A stretch of 41,433 nt of DNA. Origin: Bacteroidales bacterium (lineage in GTDB: Bacteria > Bacteroidota > Bacteroidia > Bacteroidales > Muribaculaceae). Location: NCBI GenBank assembly GCA_004557825.1, contig SFFL01000017.1, positions 1-41,433 of the forward strand, written 5' to 3'. A program made the translations under genes and the position numbers. The notes under the pieces were generated by a model. It was given only the letters and a program-made list of their open reading frames with translations. It was not told the DNA's origin and made no database searches. Shown here piece after piece: positions 14,362-23,072 of the stretch (positions are counted from its first letter, which is position 1; each line of letters begins with the position of its first letter).

Positions 14362-15261
14362 ATGTGGTTAACATCCTCATCCATAGGCAGGAAGCTCGTT
14401 ATGTCGCTGACTGGCGCCTTCCTCGTCCTATTCGTGACGTTCCATTGCCTGATGAACGGTGTGGCGATTTTCTGGCCTACCGCCTATAACGTCGTCTGTG
14501 AATTCCTCGGTGCCAACTGGTACGCACTGGTTGGCTCGGCTATCATCGCCGTGGCATTCCTGTTTCACATCGTGTATGCCCTCTGGCTTACAGTACAGAA
14601 CCGCAAGGCCCGTGGCTCGGAGCGCTACGATGTCACTTCCCGTCCTCCCCAGGTAGAATGGGCATCGAAGAATATGCTCGTGCTTGGCATCGTGGTGCTG
14701 GCCTTCCTGGTGCTTCACCTGATTCAGTTCTGGGCAAAGATGCAGCTGGCCGAAGTAGCCGGCTTCGAGGTTACCGACTGCGCTAACGGCGAGGTAGTAC
14801 CTGCTGCCGCCGGCACCTGGTTCCTTGAAATCGCCTTCCGCAACGGCATCTTCCTGGCTTGCTATCTCATTGGCTTCGTGGCTCTCTGGTTCCACCTCAC
14901 CCACGGCTTCTGGTCGATGTTCCAGACCTGCGGCTGGAGCGGCAAGATCTGGCAGGAGCGCCTGAAGAAAATCGGCAACGCCTGGGTGACCATCGTCATC
15001 GCCCTGTTCGTGGCTGAAGCCATCGTATTCACCGTACAGGCCAACCGCGGCTACTACACCTCCGACCCCGCCCTGCAGGAGCAGTATGCTACTATGTTTG
15101 AGACCTCCGATAAAGAGGCAGCCATCGTAGCTGAAGAGGAAGAGCTTGGCCAGGTAGCCCCCTGCGCTATGAAGTGCGAGGGCGTGCCCTGCACTAAAGA
15201 GGCCTGCGAGAAGAACAACTGCACCGAGCAGTGCCCCCAAAACGAAACCGTTAACGAATAA
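14362..15261 (+). CDS. frdC: Fumarate reductase/succinate dehydrogenase cytochrome b, with Cys tail
   Basis: Membrane anchor of the quinol:fumarate reductase, carrying haem b and the menaquinol site. Five hydrophobic helices lie near residues 11-32, 52-76, 103-125, 161-183 and 206-227, with helix His residues at 28, 69, 119, 178 and 181 available for haem binding. The N-terminus MWLTSSSIGRK is typical of Bacteroidales FrdC. The family usually ends soon after helix five, at about 225-235 residues. This protein runs to 299 and ends with an acidic stretch and six cysteines (268, 272, 277, 282, 287, 291) spaced x3-x4-x4-x4-x3. With five helices the tail should be periplasmic. First gene of frdCAB; frdA begins 14 bp later. 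Confidence 0.95.
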   Translation: MWLTSSSIGRKLVMSLTGAFLVLFVTFHCLMNGVAIFWPTAYNVVCEFLGANWYALVGSAIIAVAFLFHIVYALWLTVQNRKARGSERYDVTSRPPQVEWASKNMLVLGIVVLAFLVLHLIQFWAKMQLAEVAGFEVTDCANGEVVPAAAGTWFLEIAFRNGIFLACYLIGFVALWFHLTHGFWSMFQTCGWSGKIWQERLKKIGNAWVTIVIALFVAEAIVFTVQANRGYYTSDPALQEQYATMFETSDKEAAIVAEEEELGQVAPCAMKCEGVPCTKEACEKNNCTEQCPQNETVNE

Positions 15262-15275
15262 ACCACAACTCAGAT

Positions 15276-17303
15276 ATGGCAGATCTCAAGAAACTGGAGG
15301 GTATGATCGACTCTACCCCCATTATGAAGGACTACGCCGACATCGAGTCGTCGAAGCTCCCTGAATATACGATCGACAGCAAGATTCCCGAAGGTCCCGT
15401 AGCTGAAAAGTGGACCAACTACAAGGCTCATCAGAAACTTGTCAACCCCGCCAACAAGCGCCACCTCGACATCATCGTGGTAGGTACCGGTCTGGCAGGT
15501 GCGTCGGCAGCCTCCACCCTTGGCGAGCTGGGCTTCAATGTGCTCAACTTCTGCATCCAGGATTCCCCCCGTCGCGCACACTCCATCGCAGCCCAGGGCG
15601 GTATCAACGCAGCCAAGGATTATCAGAACGACGGCGACTCGGTTTACCGTCTGTTCTACGACACTGTGAAGGGCGGCGACTTCCGCTCCCGCGAAGCCAA
15701 CGTTTACCGTCTGGCCGAGGTGTCGAACAATATCATCGACCAGTGCGTGGCACAAGGTGTGCCCTTCGCCCGTGAATACGGCGGCCTGCTGGCCAACCGC
15801 TCTTTCGGCGGCGCTCAGGTGTCGCGTACATTCTACGCTAAGGGTCAGACCGGCCAGCAGCTTCTGCTGGGCGCCTACTCCTCGCTCAACCGTCAGATTC
15901 AGAAAGGCACCGTCAAGAGCTTTACCCGCCGCGAGATGCTCGACATCGTCATCGTGGACGGCCGCGCCCGCGGTGTGATTATGCGCAACCTCGTCACCGG
16001 CGAGCTGGAGCGCTACGCCGCACACGCAGTGGTTCTCGCCACCGGCGGTTACGGCCGTGCTTTCTTCCTCTCCACCAACGCTATGGGCTGCAACGGTTCG
16101 GCTGCCATCCAGGCTTTCCGCAAGGGCGCCTACCTGGCCAACCTCGCCTTCACTCAGATTCACCCCACCTGTATCCCCGTTCACGGCGAAGACCAGTCGA
16201 AGCTCACCCTTATGAGCGAATCGCTCCGTAACGACGGCCGCATCTGGGTGCCCAAGAAAAAGGAAGATGCCGAAGCTATCCGCGCCGGCAAGAAGAAACC
16301 TACCGACATTCCCGATGAGGACCGCGACTTCTACCTGGAGCGCCGCTACCCGGCCTTCGGTAACCTCTGCCCCCGCGATATCGCTTCGCGTGCCGCCAAG
16401 GAGCGCTGCGACGCCGGTTACGGTGTAGGTACAGGCAACGCCGTTTACCTCGACTTCAAGTATGCCATCGACCGTCTGGGCAAGGATGCAGTAGCCGACC
16501 GCTACGGCAACCTCTTCGATATGTATCAGATGATTTCCGATGACAACCCCTACGAGACACCTATGATGATCTTCCCCGCGTCCCACTACACCATGGGCGG
16601 CATCTGGGTTGACTACGAGCTTCAGACCTCCATCAAGGGCCTCTTCGCCATCGGCGAATGCAACTTCTCCGACCACGGTGCCAACCGTCTGGGCGCTTCC
16701 GCTCTGATGCAGGGCCTGGCCGACGGTTACTTCGTGCTTCCCTACACGATGCAGAACTATCTGAGCGACCAGATCAAGGTTCCCCGCTTCAAGACCGACA
16801 CTCCCGAGTTCGACGAAGCTGAGAAGGGTGTACGCGAACGTATCGCCCGCCTGATGGCCATCAAGGGTAAGCAAAGCCCCGACCAGCTGCACAAGAAGCT
16901 GGGCCACATAATGTGGAATCTCGTAGGTATGGGCCGTACGCTCCAGAGCCTCGTGAAGGCTATCGACGAAATCGCCGAAATCAAGAAGGAATTCTACAGC
17001 GACCTGCGCGTCGTGGGCGACAGCAATACCCTGAATACCGAACTGGAGAAGGCTCTCCGTCTGGAGGACTTCCTCGAAATCGCTCGTATGATGGCTATCG
17101 ACGCTCTGCACCGCAACGAATCGTGCGGCGCTCACTTCCGCGAGGAATATCAGACCGCCGACGGCGAGGCTGCCCGCAACGACAAAGAATATATGTATGT
17201 CGGCTGCTGGAAGTACACCGGCGACAATGAGAAGCCTATCCTGCTGAAGGAGCCGCTGAAGTATGAGGCCATCAAGGTTCAGACCCGTAACTATAAGTCG
17301 TAA
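15276..17303 (+). CDS. frdA: Fumarate reductase/succinate dehydrogenase flavoprotein
   Basis: Catalytic subunit that reduces fumarate to succinate with FAD, on the cytoplasmic face. The 675-residue protein has the FAD motif VVGTGLAGASAAS (68-80), His102 in AHSIAAQGGIN as the probable covalent flavin site, ATGGYGRAFF, HPTCIPVHG, and HYTMGGIWVDYE near the active site, then NRLGASALMQGL. The length suits the Bacteroidales B-type enzyme, which is somewhat longer than E. coli FrdA. It sits between frdC and frdB with short gaps, one transcript. In an anaerobe the direction is expected to be fumarate to succinate, a major fermentation end product. Confidence 0.97.
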   Translation: MADLKKLEGMIDSTPIMKDYADIESSKLPEYTIDSKIPEGPVAEKWTNYKAHQKLVNPANKRHLDIIVVGTGLAGASAASTLGELGFNVLNFCIQDSPRRAHSIAAQGGINAAKDYQNDGDSVYRLFYDTVKGGDFRSREANVYRLAEVSNNIIDQCVAQGVPFAREYGGLLANRSFGGAQVSRTFYAKGQTGQQLLLGAYSSLNRQIQKGTVKSFTRREMLDIVIVDGRARGVIMRNLVTGELERYAAHAVVLATGGYGRAFFLSTNAMGCNGSAAIQAFRKGAYLANLAFTQIHPTCIPVHGEDQSKLTLMSESLRNDGRIWVPKKKEDAEAIRAGKKKPTDIPDEDRDFYLERRYPAFGNLCPRDIASRAAKERCDAGYGVGTGNAVYLDFKYAIDRLGKDAVADRYGNLFDMYQMISDDNPYETPMMIFPASHYTMGGIWVDYELQTSIKGLFAIGECNFSDHGANRLGASALMQGLADGYFVLPYTMQNYLSDQIKVPRFKTDTPEFDEAEKGVRERIARLMAIKGKQSPDQLHKKLGHIMWNLVGMGRTLQSLVKAIDEIAEIKKEFYSDLRVVGDSNTLNTELEKALRLEDFLEIARMMAIDALHRNESCGAHFREEYQTADGEAARNDKEYMYVGCWKYTGDNEKPILLKEPLKYEAIKVQTRNYKS

Positions 17304-17339
17304 TCCATCCACGTTGAACCCATATAACATTGAAATTTT

Positions 17340-18095
17340 ATGGAAACTACAATTAGCGTAAACCTCAAGATTTGGCGTCAGCGTGGTCCCAAGGAACCCG
17401 GCAAGTTCGTCAAATATCACCTTGATAATGTATCCACCGGGTCCTCTTTCCTGGAAATGCTCGATATGCTCAATCAGCAGCTCGTCGACAAAGGGGAGGA
17501 GCCTGTAGTATTCGACAACGACTGCCGCGAAGGTATCTGCGGTATGTGCTCGCTCTACATCAACGGTCATCCCCACGGACCCGTTCAGGGCATCACTACC
17601 TGCCAGCTGCACATGCGCAAATTCCACGACGGCGACGAAATCACCATCGAGCCGTGGCGCTCGGCCGCTTTCCCCATCATCCGCGACCTTATCGTAGACC
17701 GTTCGGCTTTCGATAAGATCCAGCAGGCCGGCGGCTATGTAAGCTTCAACTGCGGCGGTGCTCCCGACGCCAACAACCTGCCCATCTCGAAGGAAGTTGC
17801 CGACGAGGCTATGGACTCCGCTACCTGCATCGGTTGCGGCGCCTGTGTGGCAGCCTGCAAGAACGGCTCGGCAATGCTCTTCGTATCGGCAAAGGTAAGC
17901 CAGTTTGCACTGCTTCCCCAGGGCCAGGTAGAGCGCGCACGTCGCGCCCGCGCAATGGTGAAGAAGATGGATGAACTTGGCTTCGGCAACTGCACCAACA
18001 CCGGTGCCTGCGCCGCCGAATGCCCCAAGAACATCTCTCTGAGCAATATCGCCCGCCTGAACCGCGAGTTCATCAAGGCCAAGATTGCCGACTGA
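17340..18095 (+). CDS. frdB: Fumarate reductase/succinate dehydrogenase iron-sulfur subunit
   Basis: Electron relay between the quinol site in FrdC and the flavin in FrdA. The 251-residue protein has the [2Fe-2S] cysteines at 62, 67, 70 and 88 (CREGICGMC then TTC), a ferredoxin-like cluster CIGCGACVAAC (163-173), and CTNTGACAAEC (218-228), giving the expected three clusters. Last gene of frdCAB. Its TGA stop (18093-18095) is the first part of a 28-bp direct duplication, followed by a hairpin and a T-run that should end transcription. Confidence 0.97.
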   Translation: METTISVNLKIWRQRGPKEPGKFVKYHLDNVSTGSSFLEMLDMLNQQLVDKGEEPVVFDNDCREGICGMCSLYINGHPHGPVQGITTCQLHMRKFHDGDEITIEPWRSAAFPIIRDLIVDRSAFDKIQQAGGYVSFNCGGAPDANNLPISKEVADEAMDSATCIGCGACVAACKNGSAMLFVSAKVSQFALLPQGQVERARRARAMVKKMDELGFGNCTNTGACAAECPKNISLSNIARLNREFIKAKIAD

Positions 18096-18147
18096 TAAGA
18101 TTGTCAAAAATCAATTTAGCTGATAAGATAATCAAATATCAATTTAT
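18092..18147. repeat. 28-bp direct duplication starting at the frdB stop
   Basis: CTGATAAGAT begins at 18092 and again at 18120, exactly 28 bp apart, and both copies go on with AATCAATTTA-type ends. The first copy contains the frdB stop codon; the second carries the same TGA. The copies differ at a few positions in the middle. Confidence 0.88.
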
Positions 18148-18180
18148 AGGGACGCACCTCGCGTGCGCCCCTATATTTTT
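18146..18180 (+). terminator. Hairpin plus T-run after frdCAB
   Basis: ATAGGGACGCAC (18146-18157) pairs with GTGCGCCCCTAT (18163-18174), 11 of 12 pairs, around a 5-nt loop, followed by a T-rich run. It should act as an intrinsic terminator. It also belongs to the same palindromic family as 149-179 and 2391-2420. Confidence 0.8.
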
Positions 18181-18220
18181 TGTATTTTTGCAGGGTAAAT
18201 CTTTTATATATAGTTCGGCG

Positions 18221-18985
18221 ATGATTACGGCACAGGATATACTTGATGCAATGGAGCCTATGCGTGATGCGCAGCAGGCCAGCCAGTTGATGCGATTCTT
18301 CAAAACCGGAGAAGGGGAGTATGGCGAAGGTGACCGATTCCTGGGCTTATGGGTGCCGCAGGTGAGACTGATTGTGAAGCAGGCGCGCCTTGATGTGCCG
18401 TTTCAGGAAATAGATAAGTTACTCGCATCTCCTTGGCACGAGGCGAGGCTTGCCGCATTGCTGTTGCTTGTGGAGGAGATGAAGGCGGCTTTGCCCGCCC
18501 GGCGCGGCAGTGAGGAGAAGCGTGTGCAAAAGTCGCTTCGCCGCGAGGGAATCGTCAGGTTTTATCTCGATAGGGCCGAGCGGGTCAACAACTGGGACCT
18601 CGTGGATTTGACCTGCCCGAAGATTTTGGGGGAATGGTTGCTGCACCCGAAAGCCGACGGCAGTATGCCCGACAGGGATGTGCTTTATCGGTTGGTAGGC
18701 TCGCGGAATCTGTGGGAGCAACGCATTGGCATCGTGTCAACCTGGCGACTGATACGCGCCGGGGAGACGGAAGATGCACTTCGCTTGGCTGAAATACTGC
18801 TGCCGCACCCACACGACCTCATTCATAAGGCCACGGGCTGGATGCTGCGCGAGGTAGGGAAAAAGGATATGGATGCCTTGGAGGCGTTTTTAGAAAAGCA
18901 TTGCACAGCGATGTCGCGCACCACATTGCGCTATGCCATCGAGAAAATGGCCGACCCCCGTCGCCGCAGCTGGCTGGCCCGGTAA
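18221..18985 (+). CDS. DNA alkylation repair protein, AlkD-like
   Basis: A 254-residue helical-repeat protein of the AlkC/AlkD family, which removes alkylated bases such as 3-methyladenine and 7-methylguanine. Repeating two-helix units run through the length, with the family's conserved VNNWDLVDLTCPKILGEWL, RNLWEQRIGIVSTWRLI and HKATGWMLREVGKKD segments carrying the Trp and Asp residues near the lesion. I chose the ATG at 18221 (MITAQDILDAMEP); the longer frame would begin inside frdB. A TATTTTTG box at 18183-18190 may be its -7 element. It meets trkH tail to tail across a tandem repeat. Confidence 0.9.
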   Translation: MITAQDILDAMEPMRDAQQASQLMRFFKTGEGEYGEGDRFLGLWVPQVRLIVKQARLDVPFQEIDKLLASPWHEARLAALLLLVEEMKAALPARRGSEEKRVQKSLRREGIVRFYLDRAERVNNWDLVDLTCPKILGEWLLHPKADGSMPDRDVLYRLVGSRNLWEQRIGIVSTWRLIRAGETEDALRLAEILLPHPHDLIHKATGWMLREVGKKDMDALEAFLEKHCTAMSRTTLRYAIEKMADPRRRSWLAR

Positions 18986-18990
18986 AAACC

Positions 18991-19090
18991 GACTTCTACC
19001 GTTTCCTATCTTTGACTACCGTTTCCTATCTTTGACTACCGTTTCCTATCGGTGACTGTTGTATTCTATCGATGGTTACCGTTTCCAAAA
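18991..19090. repeat. 20-bp tandem repeat at the alkD/trkH junction
   Basis: Five 20-bp units at 18991, 19011, 19031, 19051 and 19071. Units 2 and 3 are identical (TTTGACTACCGTTTCCTATC); units 1, 4 and 5 are diverged. The trkH stop codon (19076-19078) and last codons lie in unit 5, so the array begins within the 3' end of trkH and fills the convergent gap. TATCTTTG, a promoter-like octamer, appears at two unit joints, but not at promoter spacing. Confidence 0.93.
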
Positions 19091-20539
19091 CGAGGGTAAC
19101 AGAAGAACAATATATGCAAACAGTTCGAGACGGCCAATGAGCATCACCAGCGAAAGAATATATTTCAGCGTGTCGGGCAGGGATGCAAAAGAGCCTCCAG
19201 CGCCTGTGGCTCCGTATCCCAGGCCATTGCACCCGAGGCAGGATGTAGCGATAAACGCAGAGTCGGTGAGATTGTAGCCGTATGCCGCAATGATTCCGGT
19301 AATGATAAACAGAAGCAACAGGTAAAGTGATGCAAACCCGGTAATGCGGGAGATTAAATCGCGGTCGATCGCTACACCATTGAGGCGCACAAGATATGTA
19401 TGTTTCGGGGAAATCGTCTTTTTGATTTGGTTGATGGTGTTGCGGTACATCACCAGGATGCGGTCGATTTTCATACCGCCTGTAGTGGAGCCTGCGCACG
19501 CGCCCACATACATCAGGAAAAAAGTGAACAGAAGCGCCAACGTTCCCCAGCTCTCGGCGCCAGGTGCTCCGAAACCTGTGGATGTGATGGCCGATACAAT
19601 GTGAAAGAGCGGATAAATCAGCGTGTCAGCCAGGTTGTCGCCAAAGCCTTGGGCAAGAGCATTTGCCAGCATTACGATATAGACTGCCATTACAATCAGA
19701 GCATAGGCTTTGAATACATCGTTGTGCAATATTGACTTGAACCCTTTCTTAGCTGCCGTATAGAGCAAGATGAAGTTCATACCGGCTACAAACATAATCA
19801 CTGTGAGTATGATGTAAATGTAACTGGAATTCCAATAGGCTATCCCCTGGTTGTGAGTGGTGAATCCGCCTGTGGCAACGGCGGCAAAAGTCTGGCATAC
19901 ACTGTCGAAGAGATTCATCGGGCCGGCATACAGCAGCACGATAGACACTATTGTCAGCAAAGAATAAACGCCCCAGATTGAGAGGGCCGTCTGACGTATT
20001 CGCGGGTGCAGCTTGCTGTGGGTGATTCCGGTAGCTTCGGCTTGAAACATTGATATGCCGTTGCCCTTGTTCAGCTCAGGAAGCGCCGCCAGCATAAAAA
20101 GGATAATGCCCAGACCGCCAATCCATTGAAGAAAGGCACGCCAGAATAATATTCCGTGGCTTTGGCTGTCTATGTCGGTAATAATGCTTGCTCCGGTGGT
20201 GGTAAGGCCAGATATTACTTCGAAAAATGCATCGCAGAATCCAAGCGGATGGCTACTGAGCATAAATGGTATCACGCCGAAAAAGGCGAATACTACCCAG
20301 ATCACTGCGGTAATCAGGAACCCTTCCCGGCTACGCAGAGGGCTTTGATATTTGCGGGTGAAAAATTCTGTCACGGAGCCGACTGCGAGTGCTGCCGCTG
20401 CCGCAAAGGCAAATCCGACCCAGTCGCTCTCGCTGTATAGAATGCAGACAATCAGTGGCACTGCGAGAAGCCCGGCTTCCACTAATATCAGATTGCCGAG
20501 TGTGCGTATAATCGAACCATACGATAAAGAAGCTGCCAT
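19076..20539 (-). CDS. trkH: Trk potassium uptake, membrane subunit
   Basis: Inner-membrane K+ channel-like subunit that works with TrkA. The 487-residue protein is highly hydrophobic with about ten to twelve helices. The four selectivity-filter loops are visible in order: GLTTTGAS, ATGGFTTH, TSTGFGAPG and CAGSTTGGMK. It begins at ATG 20537-20539 and lies 53 bp downstream of trkA, in the same operon; that gap holds a 23-bp duplication. The C-terminal end (FWKR) is encoded by DNA belonging to a 20-bp tandem repeat, so the last residues may vary between strains. Confidence 0.95.
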   Translation of the reverse strand: MAASLSYGSIIRTLGNLILVEAGLLAVPLIVCILYSESDWVGFAFAAAAALAVGSVTEFFTRKYQSPLRSREGFLITAVIWVVFAFFGVIPFMLSSHPLGFCDAFFEVISGLTTTGASIITDIDSQSHGILFWRAFLQWIGGLGIILFMLAALPELNKGNGISMFQAEATGITHSKLHPRIRQTALSIWGVYSLLTIVSIVLLYAGPMNLFDSVCQTFAAVATGGFTTHNQGIAYWNSSYIYIILTVIMFVAGMNFILLYTAAKKGFKSILHNDVFKAYALIVMAVYIVMLANALAQGFGDNLADTLIYPLFHIVSAITSTGFGAPGAESWGTLALLFTFFLMYVGACAGSTTGGMKIDRILVMYRNTINQIKKTISPKHTYLVRLNGVAIDRDLISRITGFASLYLLLLFIITGIIAAYGYNLTDSAFIATSCLGCNGLGYGATGAGGSFASLPDTLKYILSLVMLIGRLELFAYIVLLLPSFWKR

Positions 20540-20545
20540 AATTCT

Positions 20546-20591
20546 TAAGATTAACGTCGGAATTGGAGTAAGATTAACGTCGGAACCAGCG
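20546..20591. repeat. 23-bp duplication between trkA and trkH
   Basis: TAAGATTAACGTCGGAA occurs at 20546-20562 and 20569-20585, period 23. The two copies make up nearly all of the 53-bp intergenic gap. Confidence 0.9.
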
Positions 20592-20592
20592 T

Positions 20593-21927
20593 CTAATTAA
20601 AATACCGGCTGACCTTGTTCAGAGCGCCGGGAGAATAGAATATCACCACGTGGTCGCCCGGAAGAATTTGTGTGCGACCTTCAGCAAAGAAGCCACGGTT
20701 GCCGCGTATAACACCGCCCACGGTGATATCGCGTGGTAACTTCAGTTCGGCCAGTGTTGCCGAAGTGATTTTTGCACCCTGTTTTGCCACAATATCGGCC
20801 ACCTCGGCCTGTCCAAAGGTCAGGCGGCGAGTAGCCGACATGTCTTTATCGAATAACATAGCCATAATTTTACCGCTGTTCAGAATCTTTTTGTTGATGA
20901 TGCGGTCGATTGAAAGGCTCTCGGCTTCGTCGATGTACTGTAATTCCTCGATACGCGCCGCCGTGCGAGGCACTCCGTGCTCGCGTGCCACCATACATGC
21001 CACAATGTTTTTCTCCGAACTGCCTGTAAGTGAGAGGAAAATGTCGCAAGAGTCGATACCCTCATCGGTAAGGGCCGTGATGTCATTTGCTTTGGTGTTT
21101 ACAACCACGACATTATCGAAGCGCGAGGCTATGTAGTCGCAGCGGTCGGCGTCAGGGTCAATTACAGTTACCTGATAGCGGTGCCCTAACATTTCCAGAA
21201 GATTCTCAGTCACACGTCCGGCACCGGTAATCATAATTTTGCGCACACTGATGGTGCTTTGGCCACACAAAGGAGGCAATATACGGCAATTATCCTCAGT
21301 AAGTGCAAAATAAACAATGTCGTCTTGACGGAGCACATCGGAGCCGCGCGGAATTATCATAGAGTCGCCGCGTTTTATGGCCACAACGTGGAACAGACGC
21401 GGGTTGCCGGAAATTTGTTGCAGCTGCTTGCCACACATACTCCCTCCGGCATTCATACGCACTCCCACAACTACCAGCGCACCGTTGTGTAGCTCAAAAC
21501 GGTCTACGGCCCAGCTGTTTTCAATAAACCGGTAAGCTTCTTCAGCAGCAAGCTTGTCGGAGTAGATGGTCATATCCACGCCGAAGCGCCGAAACATAGC
21601 ACTGTCGGCAGGTGCTTCGTATTCGCTGTTGTCGACGCGAGCCACACATCTTTCGGCGCCGCAGTCCTTAGCTATCTGGCAAGCCACAAGGTTGGCGTTC
21701 TCATCTGGAGTGACGGCTACAAACAAATTGGCCGAGTTTACGCCACATTCCAGTAAATTGCTGCGTGAGAGAGGGCTGCCGTCGAAAGTTATGAAATTGC
21801 TTACGGCTTCAAGTCCTGCGAGATGTTCCCGGTCGGAACCGATGAGAACTACGTCCTGTCCTTCTACTGATAGTATATTGGCTATGTGTGTGCCGGTTTC
21901 GCCATCCCCGGCAATAATAATTTTCAT
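20593..21927 (-). CDS. trkA: Trk potassium transporter regulatory subunit
   Basis: Cytoplasmic gating subunit of the Trk K+ uptake system. The 444-residue protein is a tandem duplication: RCK_N with the NAD(H)-binding IIIAGDGETGTHIANIL at the start, RCK_C, a second RCK_N beginning near KIMITGAGRVTENLLEMLG, and a final RCK_C ending in PGDHVVIFYSPGAL. This full two-domain-pair form is the TrkA norm. The ATG is at 21925-21927, 22 bp or so after the predicted start of transcription from a consensus promoter. First gene of trkA-trkH. Confidence 0.95.
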   Translation of the reverse strand: MKIIIAGDGETGTHIANILSVEGQDVVLIGSDREHLAGLEAVSNFITFDGSPLSRSNLLECGVNSANLFVAVTPDENANLVACQIAKDCGAERCVARVDNSEYEAPADSAMFRRFGVDMTIYSDKLAAEEAYRFIENSWAVDRFELHNGALVVVGVRMNAGGSMCGKQLQQISGNPRLFHVVAIKRGDSMIIPRGSDVLRQDDIVYFALTEDNCRILPPLCGQSTISVRKIMITGAGRVTENLLEMLGHRYQVTVIDPDADRCDYIASRFDNVVVVNTKANDITALTDEGIDSCDIFLSLTGSSEKNIVACMVAREHGVPRTAARIEELQYIDEAESLSIDRIINKKILNSGKIMAMLFDKDMSATRRLTFGQAEVADIVAKQGAKITSATLAELKLPRDITVGGVIRGNRGFFAEGRTQILPGDHVVIFYSPGALNKVSRYFN

Positions 21928-21955
21928 AATTCACGTGATAAAAACGAATCATGCG

Positions 21956-21987
21956 CAAAATTAAGGAATAAATATTGGTATTCCAAA
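21956..21987 (-). promoter_or_regulatory. Bacteroidetes promoter of trkA-trkH
   Basis: Minus-strand TTTG (21984-21987), a 20-nt spacer and TAATTTTG (21956-21963), an exact match to the consensus. The leader before the trkA ATG is only about 20-25 nt. Confidence 0.85.
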
Positions 21988-22072
21988 ATAACTTTGCTTA
22001 GAAGGCTGGTGGAATAGTTTGGAAGTCTGAGATAGCTTGAAAGATGGTAAGATATGAAAGGGTGCTGGCTGC

Positions 22073-23053
22073 TCAGAGGGCGCGGGTGATGATGAAATCG
22101 AGGAGGGAGATAAAGGATTCGCGCGCGGGGGAGGCGGGGAAGTTGGCGCAGAGAATTTCGGTAGCCTGGTCGTGAAGCTGCCGCATACGGGTTTCAGCGT
22201 ATTCTATGCCGCCGCCGTCGACTGCGTAGCGGATGAGCCGGTTGATTTCCTCGGTGTTAAGATTCTCACGGCTTGCCAGCTCCACCATTTCGCCGTGGCA
22301 GTCGCTGCTGTCGGTGAGCAGAACGTGGAGCAAGGGGAGGGTGATTTTGCCCTCGCGGAGGTCGTTGCCGGTGGGTTTGCCGATTTCAGCATCGGCAAAG
22401 TAATCGAAAATATCATCCTTAATCTGGAAGCAGAGGCCGAGCAGGCGGGCAAATTCGCGCAGCGCGTCGAGCTGCTTGCCGTCGGTGGCGCCCACGGCGT
22501 ATGCTCCGACTTCGGCACAGCTTACGAAGAGGGAGGCCGTCTTGCGGTAGATGATATTGAAGTAATTTTCTTCGTCGGGATGGTTGTAGCGGGCGGTGTA
22601 GATTTCGTCAAGCTCGCCGATTGAGAGCAGACGGCCCAGCGAACCGATGGAGTCGACAATGCGGATGTCGGCTGTCTGCGATGCCAGAAGGAGTGAATTG
22701 GAGAGGAAGAAGTCGCCGATGAGCACAGCCAGGTGGTTGTCCCAAAGGCCGTTGATGGTTTTGGCGCCACGGCGGGTGACGGTGTCGTCGACCACGTCGT
22801 CGTGGATGAGCGAGGCGTTGTGGAGCAGCTCCACGGCCACGGCTCCGCGAATCACATTCTCGTTGACGGTGCCAAGCAGTTTCGCCGACAGGAAGACCAT
22901 CACAGGCCGAATCTGCTTTCCCTTTTGCTCAAGATAGTGCTGCACTACCTTGTTCATCAGCTCATTGGGCGAGCGCAGAGTGTCCGAAATCAGGGCATTA
23001 AGCTGCTCGAGTTCGGGCGCAAGGGATTGGCGGATGGCTTGAAATTGACTCAC
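22073..23053 (-). CDS. Polyprenyl (long-chain trans-prenyl) diphosphate synthase
   Basis: Condenses isopentenyl diphosphate onto an allylic primer to make the side chain of menaquinone, or a similar long prenyl chain. The 326-residue protein has the first Asp-rich motif DDVVDD (85-90) with HNASLIH before it, and the second, IKDDIFDYF. Small residues upstream of the first motif fit a long product (octaprenyl-type, IspB-like). The start is GTG at 23051-23053 (SQFQAIRQS follows); no ATG lies upstream before a stop. Its product may be the tail of the menaquinone used by FrdCAB. It is divergent from korA. Confidence 0.92.
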   Translation of the reverse strand: MSQFQAIRQSLAPELEQLNALISDTLRSPNELMNKVVQHYLEQKGKQIRPVMVFLSAKLLGTVNENVIRGAVAVELLHNASLIHDDVVDDTVTRRGAKTINGLWDNHLAVLIGDFFLSNSLLLASQTADIRIVDSIGSLGRLLSIGELDEIYTARYNHPDEENYFNIIYRKTASLFVSCAEVGAYAVGATDGKQLDALREFARLLGLCFQIKDDIFDYFADAEIGKPTGNDLREGKITLPLLHVLLTDSSDCHGEMVELASRENLNTEEINRLIRYAVDGGGIEYAETRMRQLHDQATEILCANFPASPARESFISLLDFIITRAL

Positions 23054-23072
23054 GTTCGCGAAAAATTTAGCG

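Noticed and set aside
15270..18107. A 945-codon open frame antisense to frdA and frdB
   Set aside because: It lies exactly opposite two well-identified genes, and its open length follows from GC-rich codon use in those genes; the translated sequence has no recognisable domain.
18183..18190. TATTTTTG as a full promoter for the alkD gene
   Set aside because: The -7 box matches but the -33 region falls in the terminator hairpin with no TTTG, so I mention it only as a possible element.
18991..19090. 20-bp repeats considered as a CRISPR array
   Set aside because: Units are head-to-tail with no spacers between them and differ in sequence, and no cas genes are present.
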